A stretch of 64,000 nucleotides of DNA, from positions 1 to 64,000 of the forward strand of contig WPIO01000309.1 of NCBI GenBank assembly GCA_009760855.2, given 5' to 3'. Made by a program: the position numbers and the translations under genes. Shown here piece by piece: positions 13,040-24,500 of this stretch. The notes beneath the pieces were generated by a model, which did not search any database, was not told the DNA's origin, and saw nothing but the letters and a program-made list of their open reading frames with translations. Every line of letters starts with the position of its first letter. The first letter of the stretch is position 1. This DNA is from Cristatella mucedo (Eukaryota > Bryozoa > Phylactolaemata > Cristatellidae).

Positions 13040-13057
13040 GTTATCACACGATATAAC
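13040..13057. repeat. Dyad GTTAT-8-ATAAC at the B/A junction
   Basis: The sequence GTTATCACACGATATAAC contains perfect 5 bp inverted arms (GTTAT and ATAAC) around an 8 nt loop. The arms are kept in many units although the loop changes between CACACGAT, CACACGCT and CACACGCC. It lies at the end of monomer B and start of monomer A. Some subfamilies break it (CACGGCTATAAAG, CACAAGCTATAAGG). Function is unknown; a binding site or cruciform is only a possibility. Confidence 0.55.
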
Positions 13058-13171
13058 GAGCAGTATCGAGGTGTCTTTATATTCAGCGATCTGCTGCCAA
13101 CTCGAGCGAATTGAATTATTCAAGTGCGATTGCCTAAAGCATGGCCTGCACTCTGCTCCGAGCTACTTCAT
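13050..13171 (+). repeat. Monomer A of the dimeric satellite
   Basis: This half-unit (~122 bp) is homologous to the following half. Aligned on the shared GCGATCTGCTG core, the two halves agree at roughly 70% of positions by hand alignment. Conserved stretches are GCGATCTGCTG, then TATTCAAGTG, then CCTAA followed by GCAAGG. A-specific landmarks are the GAGCAGTATCGAGGTGTC opening and the AAACTCAAGCGAAATGAG spacer. The last ~35 bp hold the variable segment that defines array subfamilies. The exact A/B boundary is arbitrary by a few bases because a tandem repeat has no natural start. Confidence 0.88.
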
Positions 13172-13295
13172 GCCTTGACGGGTTGATTTGAAGCATCTAG
13201 ATATTGTGCGATCTGCTGTGAACTCATGCAAAATAAGGTATTCAAGTGTGAATGGCTTAATGCAAAGCACAGCACTCTGCCGCAAGTTATCACAA
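13172..13295 (+). repeat. Monomer B of the dimeric satellite
   Basis: This second half-unit (~124 bp) opens with CCTTGACGGGTTGATTT and carries the TCTAGA site and its own GCGATCTGCTG core at 13,208, 122 bp after the A core and 124 bp before the next A core at 13,332. The spacer between GCGATCTGCTG and TATTCAAGTG is 20 bp, the same as in A, so the two boxes stay 31 bp apart start to start. B is diagnosed by GTGAATGGCCTAATGC and the CTGCAGCAAGTTATCAC end. B-subtypes elsewhere carry GGGATATCATGC, CGATCTCATGCAAAGTAGG, ACCCATAAAAAATAAGG or CAATCTCCTGCTATCTC in place of GTGAACTCATGCAAAATAAG. Confidence 0.88.
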
Positions 13296-14199
13296 GCTAT
13301 AAGGATGAGTATCGAGGTGTGTTTATGTTCCGCGATCTGCTGAAAAATCCAGCAAAAATCGTTTTTCAAGTGCGATAGCCTAAAGCAAAGATGAGCACTC
13401 TGCTGCCAGCTCATGCACGCTTCGACGGGTTGAATTAAAGTATCTAGATATTGGGCAATCTCCTGCTATCTCATGCAAAATAGGTTATTCAAGTGAGAAT
13501 GGCCTAATGCAAGGCACTACACTCTGCAACAAGTTATCACACGCCATATCGAGCAGTATTGAGGTGTCTTTACATTCCGCGATCTTCTGCAAACTCATTC
13601 GAAATTTGTTTTTTAAGTACGATTGCCCTAAGCAACGTGCAGCACTCTGCTGCCAGCTCATGCAAGCTTCGACGGGTGGATTTATAGTCTCTAGATATTG
13701 TGCGATGTTCTGTAAACTCATGCAAAATAAGTTATTCAAGTGTAAATGGCTTAATGCAAGGCACCGCACTCTGCAGCAAGTTATCACACGGAATGAGGTG
13801 CAGTATCGAGGTATCTTTATGTTCTGCGATATGCTGCAAAATCAAGCAAAGTTCGTAATTCAAGTGTGATTGCCTAAACCAAGGTGCAGCACTGTGCTTC
13901 TAGCTCCTGCATGCTTCGACGGTTGGAGTTAAAGTAGCTAGATATTGTGCGATCTGCTGTGAACTCATGCAAAAGAAGCTATTCAAGTGTTAATAGCTTA
14001 ATGCAAAGCTCAGAACTCTTCAGCAACTTATTACAGGCTATTACGAGCTCTATTGAGGTGTCTTCATATTCAGAGATCTGCTGCAAACGCAAGCAGAATT
14101 AGTTATCAAATTGCGATTCCGTAAAGCAAGGAGCTGCACTCTGCTGCAAGCTACTGCACGCTCTGACGGGTCGATTGAAAGTATCTAGATATTGTGCGA

Positions 14200-14490
14200 T
14201 CTGCTGTGAAGTCATGCAAAATAAGCTAATCAAGTGTGAATGGCCTTATGCAAGGCGCAGCATTCTGAAGCGAGCCGTCACGGCTATAAAGAGCAGTATC
14301 GAGGTGTCCTTATATTTACCGATTTGCTGCAAACTCAAGCAAAATGAGTTATTCAATTGCGATTGCCTAAAGCAAGGAGGTGAATTTTGGTGCAAACAAC
14401 AGCATGCCCCGGCGGATTGGTTTAAAGTATCTAGATATGGTGCGATCTGCTGGGATATCATGCAAGATAAGCTATTCAAGTGTGAATGGC
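14200..14490 (+). repeat. CACGGCTATAAAGAGCAG / GGCGGATTGG subtype unit
   Basis: This is an example of a distinctive subtype in which the B/A junction is shortened to CACGGCTATAAAG and the variable segment reads AAGGAGGTGAATTTTGGTGC followed by CATGCCCCGGCGGATTGG and then GATATCATGCAAGATAAGC. Very similar units occur near 17.45-17.70, 19.42-19.66, 31.98-32.22, 45.04-45.28 and 49.97-50.20 kb. The variable segment and the following B-monomer GATATC variant almost always travel together. Confidence 0.75.
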
Positions 14491-16345
14491 TTAATGCAAG
14501 TATCTGCACTCTGCAGCCAGTCATCACACGATATAATGAGTAGTATTGAGGTGTCTTTATATTCTGCGATCTGCTGCAAACTCATGCGAAATGAGTTATT
14601 TAAGTGCGATCGCCTAAACCAAGGAGCTGCACTCTGCTGCAAGCTACCGCAGGCTGACACAGGTTCATTTAAAGTGTCTAGATAATGTGCGATCTGCTGT
14701 GAAGTCATGCAAAATAAGCTATTCACGTGTGAATGACCTAACGGAACGAGCCGCAATCTGCAGCAAGTTATCACACGATATAATGAGCAGTATCGAGGTG
14801 TCTTTATATTCAGGGCTCTGCTGCAAACTCAACCGAAATGAGTAATTTATGTGCGATTGCCTAAAGCAATACCTGCACTCCTCTCGAGGGACTGCATGAC
14901 TTGACGGGGTGATTTAAAGTATCTAGATAATGTGCGATCTGCTGTGTAGTCATGCAAAATAAGCTATTCACGTGTGATCGGCCTAATGCAAGGCGCAGCA
15001 ATGTCCAGCAAGTTATCACAAGCTATAACGGGCAGTATCGAGGTGTCTTTATATTTAGGACTCTGCTGCAAACTCAACCGAAATGAGTAATTTATGTGCG
15101 ATTGCCTAAAGCAATACCTGCACTCCTCTCGAGGGACTGCATGACTTGTCGGGTTGATTTAAAATATCTAGATATTGTGCGATCTGCTGTGATCCCATAA
15201 AAAATAAGGTATTCAAGTGTGAATGGCCTAATGCTAGGCGCCACACTCAGCAGCAAGCTATCACGGCTATATAGAGCAGTATCGAGGTGTCTTTATATTT
15301 AGCGATTTGCTGCAAACTCAAGCAAAACGAGTTATTCAATTGCGATTGCCTCAAGCAAGGAGGTGCATTTTGGTGCAAACAACTGCATGCCCCGGCGGAT
15401 TGGTTTAAAGTATCTACATATTGTGCGATTTGCTGGGATATCATTCAAGATAAGCTATTAAAGTGTGAATGGCCTAATGCTAGGCGCCGCAATCTGCAGC
15501 AAGTTATCACACGATATAACGAGCAGAATCGAGGTGTCTTTATACTCAGCGAACTGCAGCAAACTTAACCGAAATGTGTTATTCAGGTGCGATTGCCTAA
15601 AACAAGTAGCTGGACTCTGCTGCAAGCTACAGCACGCTTAGACGGGTTGATTTAAAGTATCTAGATATTGTGCGATCTGCCGCGATCTCATGCAAAGTAG
15701 GTTATTCAAGTGTGAATGGCCTAATGCTAGGCGCCCAACTCTGCAGCAAGCTATCCCACGCTATAACGAGCAGTATCGAGATGTCTTTATATTCCACGAT
15801 CAGCTGTAAAACTCAACCGAAATGAGTTATTCAAGTGCGATTGCCTAAAGCAAGGAGCTGCATTATGCTGCAAACTACTGCACGCTCTGGTGGGTTGATT
15901 TAAAGTATCTAGATATTGTGCGATCTGCTGTGAACTCATGCAAAATAAGGTATTCAAGTGTGAATGGCTTAATGCAAAGCACAGCCCTCTGCCGCAAGTT
16001 ATCACAAGGTATGAGGATGAGTATCGAGGTGTGTTTATGTTCCGCGATCTGCTCAAAAATTAAGCAAAATGAGGTATTCAAGTGCGACTGTCTAAAGCAA
16101 GGAGCTGCATTATGCTGCAAACTACAGCACGCTCTGGCGGGTTGATTTAAAGTATCTAGATATTGTGCGATCTGCTGTGAACTCATGCAAGATAAGCTAT
16201 TCAAGTGTGAATGGCTTAATGCAAGGCGCCTCACACTGCACCACGTTATCACATGCTATAACGAGCAGCATCGAGGTGTCTTAATATTCTGCGATCTGCT
16301 GCAAACTCAAGCGAAATGAGTTATTCAAGTGCCTTTGCCTAGAAC

Positions 16346-17441
16346 AAGGCCCGCACAAATCTCCGGGCGACTGCATGACTTGACGGGTTGATTTAAAGTA
16401 TCTAGATAGGGTGCGATCTGCTGTGAAGTCATGCAAAATAAGCTATTCAAGTGTGAATGGCCTAATGCAAGGCTCTGCAATCTGCAGCAAGTTATCACAC
16501 GATATAACGAGCAGTATCGAGGTATCTTTATATTCAGCGATCTGCTGCAAACTCAAGCGAAATGAATTATTTAAGTGCGATTGCCTAAAGCAAGGCCTGC
16601 ACTCTTCTCCGAGCTACCTCATGCCTTGACAGGTTGATTTGAAGTATCTAGATATTGTGCGATCTGCTGTGAACTAATGCAAAATAAGGTATTCAAGTGT
16701 GAATGGCTTAATGCAAAGCACAGCACCCTGCCGCAATTTATCACAAGCTATAAGGATGAGTATCGAGGTGTGTTTATCTTCCGCGATCTGCTGTAAAATC
16801 AAGCAAAATTCGTTTTTCAAGTGCGATTGCCTAAAGCAAAGATGAGCACTCTGCTGCCAGCTCCTGCACGCTTCGACGGGTTGAATTAAAGTATCTAGAT
16901 ATTGGGCAATCTCCTGCTCTCTCATGCAAAATAGGTTATTCAAGTGAGAATGGCCTAATGCAAGGCACTACACTCCGCAACAAGTTATCACACGCCATAT
17001 CGAGCAGTATTGAGGTGTCTTTACATTCCGCAATCTTCTGCAAACTCATTCGAAATGTGTTTTTTAAGTACGATTGCCCTAAGCAACGTGCAGCACTCTG
17101 CTGCCAGCTCATGCAAGCTTCGACGGGTGGATTTAAAGTCTCTAGATATTGTGCGATCTGCTGTAAACTCATGCAAAATAAGTCATTCAATTGTAAATGG
17201 CTTAATGCAAGGCACCTCACTTTGCAGCAAGTTATCACACGGAATGAGGTGCAGTTTTGAGGTATCTTTATGTTCTGCGATATGCTGCAAAATCAAGCAA
17301 AGTTCGTTATTCAAGTGTGATTGCCTAAACCAAGGTGCAGCACTCTGCTGCTAGCTCCTGCATGCTTCGACGGTTGGATTTAAAGTAGCTAGATATTGTG
17401 CGATCTGCTGTGAACTCATGCAAAAGAAGCTATTCAAGTGT
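16346..17441 (+). repeat. Second copy of the 12.9-14.0 kb block
   Basis: This copy aligns with 12,895-13,990 at 3,451 bp. Immediately to its right, 17,441-17,690 aligns with 14,238-14,490 at 3,203 bp (13 units), so one unit present at about 13.99-14.24 kb is missing here. A related but less exact version follows at about 18.07-19.15 kb (offset 1,726 bp, seven units). Confidence 0.78.
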
Positions 17442-19799
17442 GAATGGCCTTATGCAAGGCGCCGCAATCTGAAGCAAGCCATCGCGGCTATAAAGAGCAG
17501 TATCGAGGTGTCTTTATATTTACCGATTTGCTGCAAACTCAAGCAAAATGAGTTATTCAATTGCGATTGCCTAAAGCAAGGAGGTGAATTTTGGTGCAAA
17601 CAACAGCATGCCCCGGCGGATTGGTTTAAAGTATCTAGATATGGTGCGATCTGCTGCGATATCATGCAAGATAAGCTATTCAAGTGTGAATGGCCTTATG
17701 CAAGGCGCCTCAATCTGCAGCAAGTTATCACACGATATAACGAGCGGTATCGAGGTGTCTTTATATTCAGCGATCTGTAGCAAACTTAACCGAAATGTGT
17801 TATTCAGGTGCGATTGCCTAAACCAAGTAGCTGGACTCTGCTGCAAGCTACAGCCCGCTTAGACGGGTTGATTTGAAGTATCTAGATATTGTGCGATCTG
17901 CTGCGATCTCATGCAAAGTAGGTTATTCAAGTGTGAATGGCTTAATGCAAGGCGCCTCACACTGCAGCGACTTATCACACGCTATAACGAGCAGTATCGA
18001 GGTGTCTTAATATTCTGCGATCTGCTGCAAACTCAAGCGAAATGAGTTATTCAAGTGCGATTGCCTTAAGCAAGCCCTGCACTAATCTACGGGCGACTGC
18101 ATGACTTGACGGGTTGATTTAAAGTATCTAGATATAGTGCGATCTGCTGTGAAGTCATGCAAAATAAGCTATTCAAGTGTGAATGGCCTAATGCAAGGCT
18201 CCGCAATCTGCAGCAAGTTATCACACGATATAACTTGTAGTATCGAGGTGTCTTTATATTCGAAGATCTGCTGCAAACTCAAGCGAATTGAATTATTCAA
18301 GTGCGATTGCCTAAAGCAAGGCCTGCTCTCTGCTGCAAGCTACTGCACGCTTCGACGGGTGTATTTAAAGTATCTAGATATTGTGCTATCTGCTGTGAAG
18401 TCATGCAAAATAAGCTAATCAAGTGTGACTGGCTTAATGCAAATACCAGCACTCTGCCGTAAGTTATCACAAGCTATGAAGATGAGTATCGAGGTGTGTT
18501 TATGTTTCGCGATCTGATGCAAAATCAAGCAAAATGCGTTTTTTAAGTGCGATTGCCTATAGCAAAGCTGAGCACTCTGCTGCCAGCTCCTTCACGCTTC
18601 GACGGGTGGATTTAAAGTATCTAGATATTGGGCAATCTCCTGCTATCTCATGCAAAATTGGTTATTTAAGTGAGAATGGCTTAATGCAAGGCACCACACT
18701 CCGCAGCAAGTTATCACACGCCATAACGAGCAGTATTGAGGTGTCTTTACATTCCGCGATCTTCTGCAAACTCATTCGAAATGTGTTTTTTTAGTACGAT
18801 TGCCCTAAGCAAGGCACAGCACTCTGCTGGCAGCTCATGCAAGCTTCGACGGGTGGATTTAAAGTCTCTAGATATTGTGCGATCTGCTGTAAACTCATGC
18901 AAAATAAGTTATTCAAGTGTGAATGGCTTAATGCAAGGCACCGCACTCTGCAGCAAGTTATCACACGGAATGAGGTGCAGTATCGAGGTATCTTTATGTT
19001 CTGCGATATGCTGCAAAATCAAGTGAAGTTTGTTATTTAAGTGTGATTGCCTAAACCAAGGTGCAGCACTCTGCTGCTAGCTCCTGCATGCTTCGACGGT
19101 TGGGATTAAAGTAGCTAGATATTGTGCGATCTGCTGTGAACTCCTGCAAAAGAAGCTATTTAAGTGTTAATGGCTTAATGCAAAGCCCAAAACTCTGCTG
19201 CAACTTATTACAGGCTATTACGAGCTCAATTGAGGTGTCTTCATATTCAGAGATCTGCTGCAAACGCAAGCGGAATTAGTTATCGAATTGCGATTGCCTA
19301 AAGCAAGGAGCTGCACTCTGCTGCAAGCTACTGCACGATCTGACGGGTCGATTAAAAGTATCTAGATATTGTGCGATCTGCTGTGAAGTCATGCAAATTA
19401 AGCTAATCAAGTGTGAATGGCCTTATGCAAGGCGCAGCAATCTGAAGCAAGCCGTCACGGCTATAAAGAGCAGTATCGAGGTGTCTTTATATTTACCGAT
19501 TTTCTGCAAACTCAAGCAAAATGAGTTATTCAATTGCGATTGCCTAAAGCAAGGAGGTAAATTTTGGTGCAAACAACAGCGTGCCCCGGCGGATTGTTGT
19601 AAAGTATCTAGATATGGTGCGATCTGCAGGGATATTATGCAAGATAAGCTATTCAAGTGTGAATGGCCTTATGCAAGGCGCAGCAATCTGGAGCAAGTTA
19701 TCACACGATATAACGAGCTGTATCGAGGTGTCTTTCTGTTCCCCGATCAGCTGCAAACTTAACCGAAATGAGTTATTCATGTGCGATTGCTTAAACCAA

Positions 19800-21574
19800 G
19801 GAGCTGCACTCTGAGGCAAGCTGCTGCACGCACTGACTGGTTGATTTAAAGTATCTAGATATTGTGTGATCTGCTGCGATCTCATGCAAAATAGGTTATT
19901 CAAGTTTTAATGGCCTAATGCTAGGCAACGCACTCTGCAGCAAGTTATCACATGCTATAACGTGCAGTAGCAAGGTGTCTTTTTATTCCGCGATCTGCTG
20001 CAAACTTAAGCGAAATGAGTTATTCAAGTGCGATTGCCTTAAGTAAGGCCAGCACTCTGCTCCGGGCGACTGCATGCCTTGACGGGTGATTTAAATTATC
20101 TAGAAATTGTGCGATCTGCTGTAAACTCTTGCAAGATAAGCTATTCAAGTGTAAATGGCCTATATCTAGGAACCGTACTCTGTAGCAAGTTATCACGCTC
20201 TACAACGAGCAGTATCGTGGTGTGTTAATATTCTGTGATCTGCTGCAAACTCAGGCGAATTGAGTTATTTAAGTGCGATCGACTAAATTAAGGAGCTGCA
20301 CTCTGCTGCAAGCTACTGCACACTGAGACAGGTTTATTAAAAGTATCTAGATAATGTGCGATCTGCTGTGAACTCATGCAAAATAAGCTATTCAAGTGTG
20401 AGTGGCCTAATACAAGGCGCAGCACTATGCAGCAAGTTATCACACGGTATAAAGAGCAGTATCGAGGTGTCTTTATATTTAGCGATTTGCTGCAAACTCA
20501 AGCAAAATGAGTTATTCAAGTGCGATTGCCTAAAGGAAGGAGGTGCATTATGCTGCAAACTACTGCACGCTCTGGCGGGTTGATTTAAAGTATCCAGATA
20601 TTGTGCGATCTGCGGTGAACTCATGCAAGATAAGCTATTCAAGTGTGAATGGCTTAATGCAAGTATCTGCACTCTTCAGCCAGTCATCACACGATATTAT
20701 GAGTAGTATTGAGGTGTCTTAATATTCTGCGATCTGCTGCAAACTCAGGCGAAATGAGTTATTTAAGAGCGATCGCCTAAACCAAGGAGCTGCACTCTGC
20801 TGCAAGCTACAGCAGGCTGACACAGGTTCATTTAAAGTGTCTAGATAATGTGCGATCTGCTGTGAAGTCATGCAAAATAAGCTATTCACGTGTGAATGAC
20901 CTAATGGAAGGAGCCGCAATCTGCAGCAAGTTATCACACGATATAATGAGCAGTATCGAGGTGTCTTTATATTCAGGGCTCTGCTGCAAACTCAACCGAA
21001 ATGAGTAATTTATGTGCGATTGCCTAAAGCAATACCTGCACTCCTCTCGAGGGACTGCATGACTTGACGGGGTGATTTAAAGTATCTAGATAATGTGCGA
21101 TCTGCTGTGAAGTCATGCAAAATAAGCTATTCACGTGTGAATGGCCTAATGCAAGGCACAGCAATGTCCGGCAAGTTATCACAAGCTATAACGGGCAGAA
21201 TCGAGGTGTCTTTATATTCCGCGATCAGCTGCAAACTCAACCGAAATGAGTTATTTATGTGCGATTGCCTAAAGCAATACCTGCACTCCTCTCCGAGGGA
21301 CTGCATGACTCGACGCGTTGATTTAAAGTATCTAGATAATGTACGATCTGCTGTGAAGTCATGCAAAATAAGCTATTCACGTGTAAATGGCCTAATGCAA
21401 GGCGCCGCAATCTGCAGCAAGTTATCACACGATATAACGGGCATTATCGAGGTGTCTTTATATTCCGCGATCAGCTGCAAACTCAACCGAAATGAGTTAT
21501 TCAAGTGCGATTGCCTGAAGCAAGGAGCTGCATTATGCTGCAAACTACTGCACGCTCTGGTGGGTTGATTTAAA
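19800..21574 (+). repeat. Paralogue of the 3.30-5.56 kb block
   Basis: This copy starts at CACTCTGAGGCAAGCTGC and ends at CTCTGGTGGGTTGATT like its partner, but is about 490 bp (two units) shorter overall because of unit gain and loss. See 3,298-5,562 for the offsets. Confidence 0.78.
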
Positions 21575-24500
21575 GTATCTAGATATGGTGCGATCTGCTG
21601 GGATATCATGCAAGATAAGCTATTCAAGTGTGAATGGCCTTATGCAAGGCGCCGCAATCTGCAGCAAGTTATCACACGATATAACGAGCAGTATCAAGGT
21701 GTCTTTCTGTTCCCCGATCAGCTGCAAATTTAACCGAAATGAGTTATTCATGTGCAATTGCTTAAACCAAGGAGCTGCACTCTGCTGCAAGCTACCACAC
21801 GCTGAGACGGGTCGATTTAAAGTATCTAGATATTTCGCGATCTGCTGCGATCTCAACCAAAGTATGTTATTCAAGTGTGAATGGCCTAATGGTAGGCGCC
21901 CCACTCTGCAGCAAGCTATCGCACGCTATAACGAGCAGTATCGAGATGTCTTAATATTCCGCGATCAGCTGCAAACTCAACCGAAATGAGTTATTCAAGT
22001 GCGATTGCCTAAAGCAAGGCCTGCACTCTACTCCAAGCTACTTCATGCCTTGACGGGATTATTTAAAGTATCAAAATATTGTGCAATCTGCTGTGAAGTC
22101 ATGCAAAATAAGCTATTCACGTGTGAATCGCCTAATGAAAGGAGCCGCAATCTGCAGCAAGTTATCACACGATATAATGAGCAGTATCGAGGTGTCTTTA
22201 TATTCAGGTCTCTGCTGCAAACTCAACCGAAATGAGTAATTTATGTGCGATTGCCTAAAGCAATACCTGCACTCCTCTCGAGGGACTGCATGACTTGACG
22301 GGTTGATTTAAAGTATCTAGATATTGTGCGATCTGCTGTGATCCCATAAAAAATAAGGTATTCAAGTGTGAATGGCCTAATGCTAGGCGCCACACTCAGC
22401 AGCAAGCTATCACGGCTATATAGAGCAGTATCGAGGTGTCTTTATATTTAGCGATTTGCTGCAAACTCAAGCAAAATGAGTTATTCAATTGCGATTGCCT
22501 CAAGCAAGGAGGTGCATTTTGGTGCAAAAAACTGCATGCCCCGGCGGATTGGTTTAAAGTATCTAGATATTGTGCGATCTGCTGGGATATCATGCAAGAT
22601 AAGCTATTCAAGTGTGAATGGCCTAATGCTAGGCGCCACAATCTGCAGCAAGTTATCACACGATATAACGAGCAGTATCGAGGTGTCTTTATACTCAGCG
22701 AACTGCAGCAAACTTAACCGAAATGTGTTATTCAGGTGCGATTGCCATAGCCAAGTAGCTGGACTCTGCTGCAAGCTACAGCACGCTTAGACGGGTTGAT
22801 TGAAAGTATCTAGATATTGTGCGATCTGCTGCGATCTCATGCAAAGTAGGGTATTCAAGTGTGAATTGCCTAATGCTAGGCGCCCCACTCTACAGCATGC
22901 TATCCCACGCTATAACGAGCAGTATCGAGATGTCTTCATATTCCGCGATCAGCTGCAAACAACCGAAATTAGTTATTCAAGTGCGATTGCCTGAAGCAAG
23001 GAGCTGCATTATGCTGCAAACTACTGCACGCTCTGGTGGGTTGATTTAAAGTATCTAGATATTGTGCGATCTGCTGTGAACTTATGCAAGATAAGCTATT
23101 CAAGTGTGAATGGCTTAATGCAAGGCGCCTCACACTGCAGCAAGTTATCACATGCTGTATCACGGTGTCTTAATATTCTGAGATCTGTTGCAAACTCAAG
23201 CTAAATGAGTTATTCAAGTGCGATTGCCTAAAGCAAGGCCTGCACTAATCTCCGGGCGACTGCATGACTTGACGGGTTGATTTGAAGTATCTAGATTAAG
23301 TGCGATGTTCTGTGAAGTCATGCAAAATAAGTTATTCAAGTGTGAATGGCCTAATGCAAGGCTCCGCAATCTGCAACAAATTATCACACGATAGAACGAG
23401 CAGTATCGATGTGTCTTTAAATTCAGCGATCTTCTGCAAACTCAAGCGAAATGAATTATTCAAGTGCGATTGCCTAAAGCAAGGCCTGCACTCTGCTCCG
23501 AGCTACTTCATGCCTTGACGGGTTGATTTGAAGTATCTAGATATTGTGCGATCGGCTGTGAACTCATGCAAAATAAGGTATTCAAGTGTGAATGGCTAAA
23601 TGGAAATACCAGCAATCTGCCGCAAGTTATCACAAGCTATGAGGATGAGTATCGAGGTGTGTTTATGTTCAGCGATCTTCTGCAAAATCAAGCAAAATGC
23701 GTTTTTCAAGTGCGATTGCCTAAAGCGAAGCTGAGCACTCTGCTGCCAGCTCCTGCAAGCTTCGACGGGTGGATTTAAAGTATCTAGATATTGCACAATC
23801 TCCTGCTATGTATGCAAAATAGGTTATTCAAGTGAGAATGGCATAATGCAAGGCACCACACTCACCAGCAAGTTATCACACGCCATAACGAGCAGTATTG
23901 AGGTGTCTTTACATTCCGTGATCTTCTGAAAACTCATTCGAAATGTGTTTTTTAAGTACGATTGCCCTAAGCAAGGCGCAGCACTCTGCTGCCAGCTCAT
24001 GCAAGCTTCGACGGGTGGATTTAAAGTCTCTAGATATTGTGCGATCTGCTGTAAACTCATGCAAAATAAGTTACTCAAGTGTGAATGGCTTAATGCAAGG
24101 CACCGCACTCTGCAGCAAGTTATCACACGGAATGAGGTGCGGTATCGAGGTATCTTTATGTTCCACGATATGCTGCAAAGTCAAGCAAAGTTCGTTATTC
24201 AAGTGTGATTGCCAAAACCAAGGTGCAGCACTCTGCTGCTAGCTCCTGCACGCTTCGATGGTTGGATTTAAAGTAGCTAGATATTGTGCGATCTGCTGCG
24301 ATCAAATGCAAAGTAGGTTAGTCAAGTGTGAATGGCCTAATGCTAGGCGCCTCACTCTGCAGCAAGCTATCGCACGCTATAACGAGCAGTATTGAGGTGT
24401 CTTTATATTCAGCGATCTGCTGCAAACTCAAGCGAAATGAATTATTCAAGTGCGATTGCCTAAAGCAAGGCCTGCACTCTGCTCCGAGCTACTTCATGCC

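Larger units (their letters stand above)
13050..13295 (+). repeat. Reference 246 bp dimeric repeat unit
   Basis: This is a clean example used here as the type unit. It starts at the GATATAAC landmark and ends just before the corresponding GCTATAAG landmark of the next unit at 13,296. Internal landmarks in order are GCGATCTGCTG at 13,086, a TTGCCTAAAGC element near 13,130, the variable segment ending in CCTTGACGGG, GATTTGAAG, the TCTAGA site, a second GCGATCTGCTG at 13,208, TATTCAAGTG, and CTGCCGCAAGTTATCAC at the end. A composite unit has about 44% G+C. Units with the longer variant of the variable segment are 247 bp; those with a shortened CACGGCTATA junction lose 2 bp. Confidence 0.93.
12895..13990 (+). 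repeat. Four-and-a-half-unit block, three copies in window
   Basis: The block matches 16,346-17,441 at an offset of 3,451 bp (14 units), and from about 12,933 it matches 58,265-59,322 at about 45,332 bp (184 units). Order of subtypes is kept: GGCTC..CAATCTGCAGC unit, AAGGATGAGTATCGAGG unit, GGGCAATCTCC unit with CGCCATATCGAGCAG, GTACGATTGCCCTAAGCAA unit, GGAATGAGGTGCAG unit, then the AAAGTAGCTAGATATTG unit. Conservation of the order over 45 kb indicates duplication of the block, not independent assortment. Confidence 0.8.

Noticed and set aside
13172-13195. Possible tRNA-derived repeat, from GGGTTGATTTAAAG or GGGTCGATT resembling a Pol III B box.
   Set aside because: It lacks the GGTTCGANNCC consensus, no A box lies at the expected distance, and no cloverleaf could be folded by eye.
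14000-14110. Possible breakpoint to unique sequence where GAGCTCTATTGAGG and GCAAGCAGAATTAG replace the common boxes.
   Set aside because: The stretch still aligns end to end with monomer A (CTGCTGCAAACGCAAGC, GCGATTCCGTAAAGCAAGG) and recurs near 11.05, 31.75, 34.2, 36.7, 44.8, 47.3, 49.75 and 55.65 kb, so it is another subfamily.
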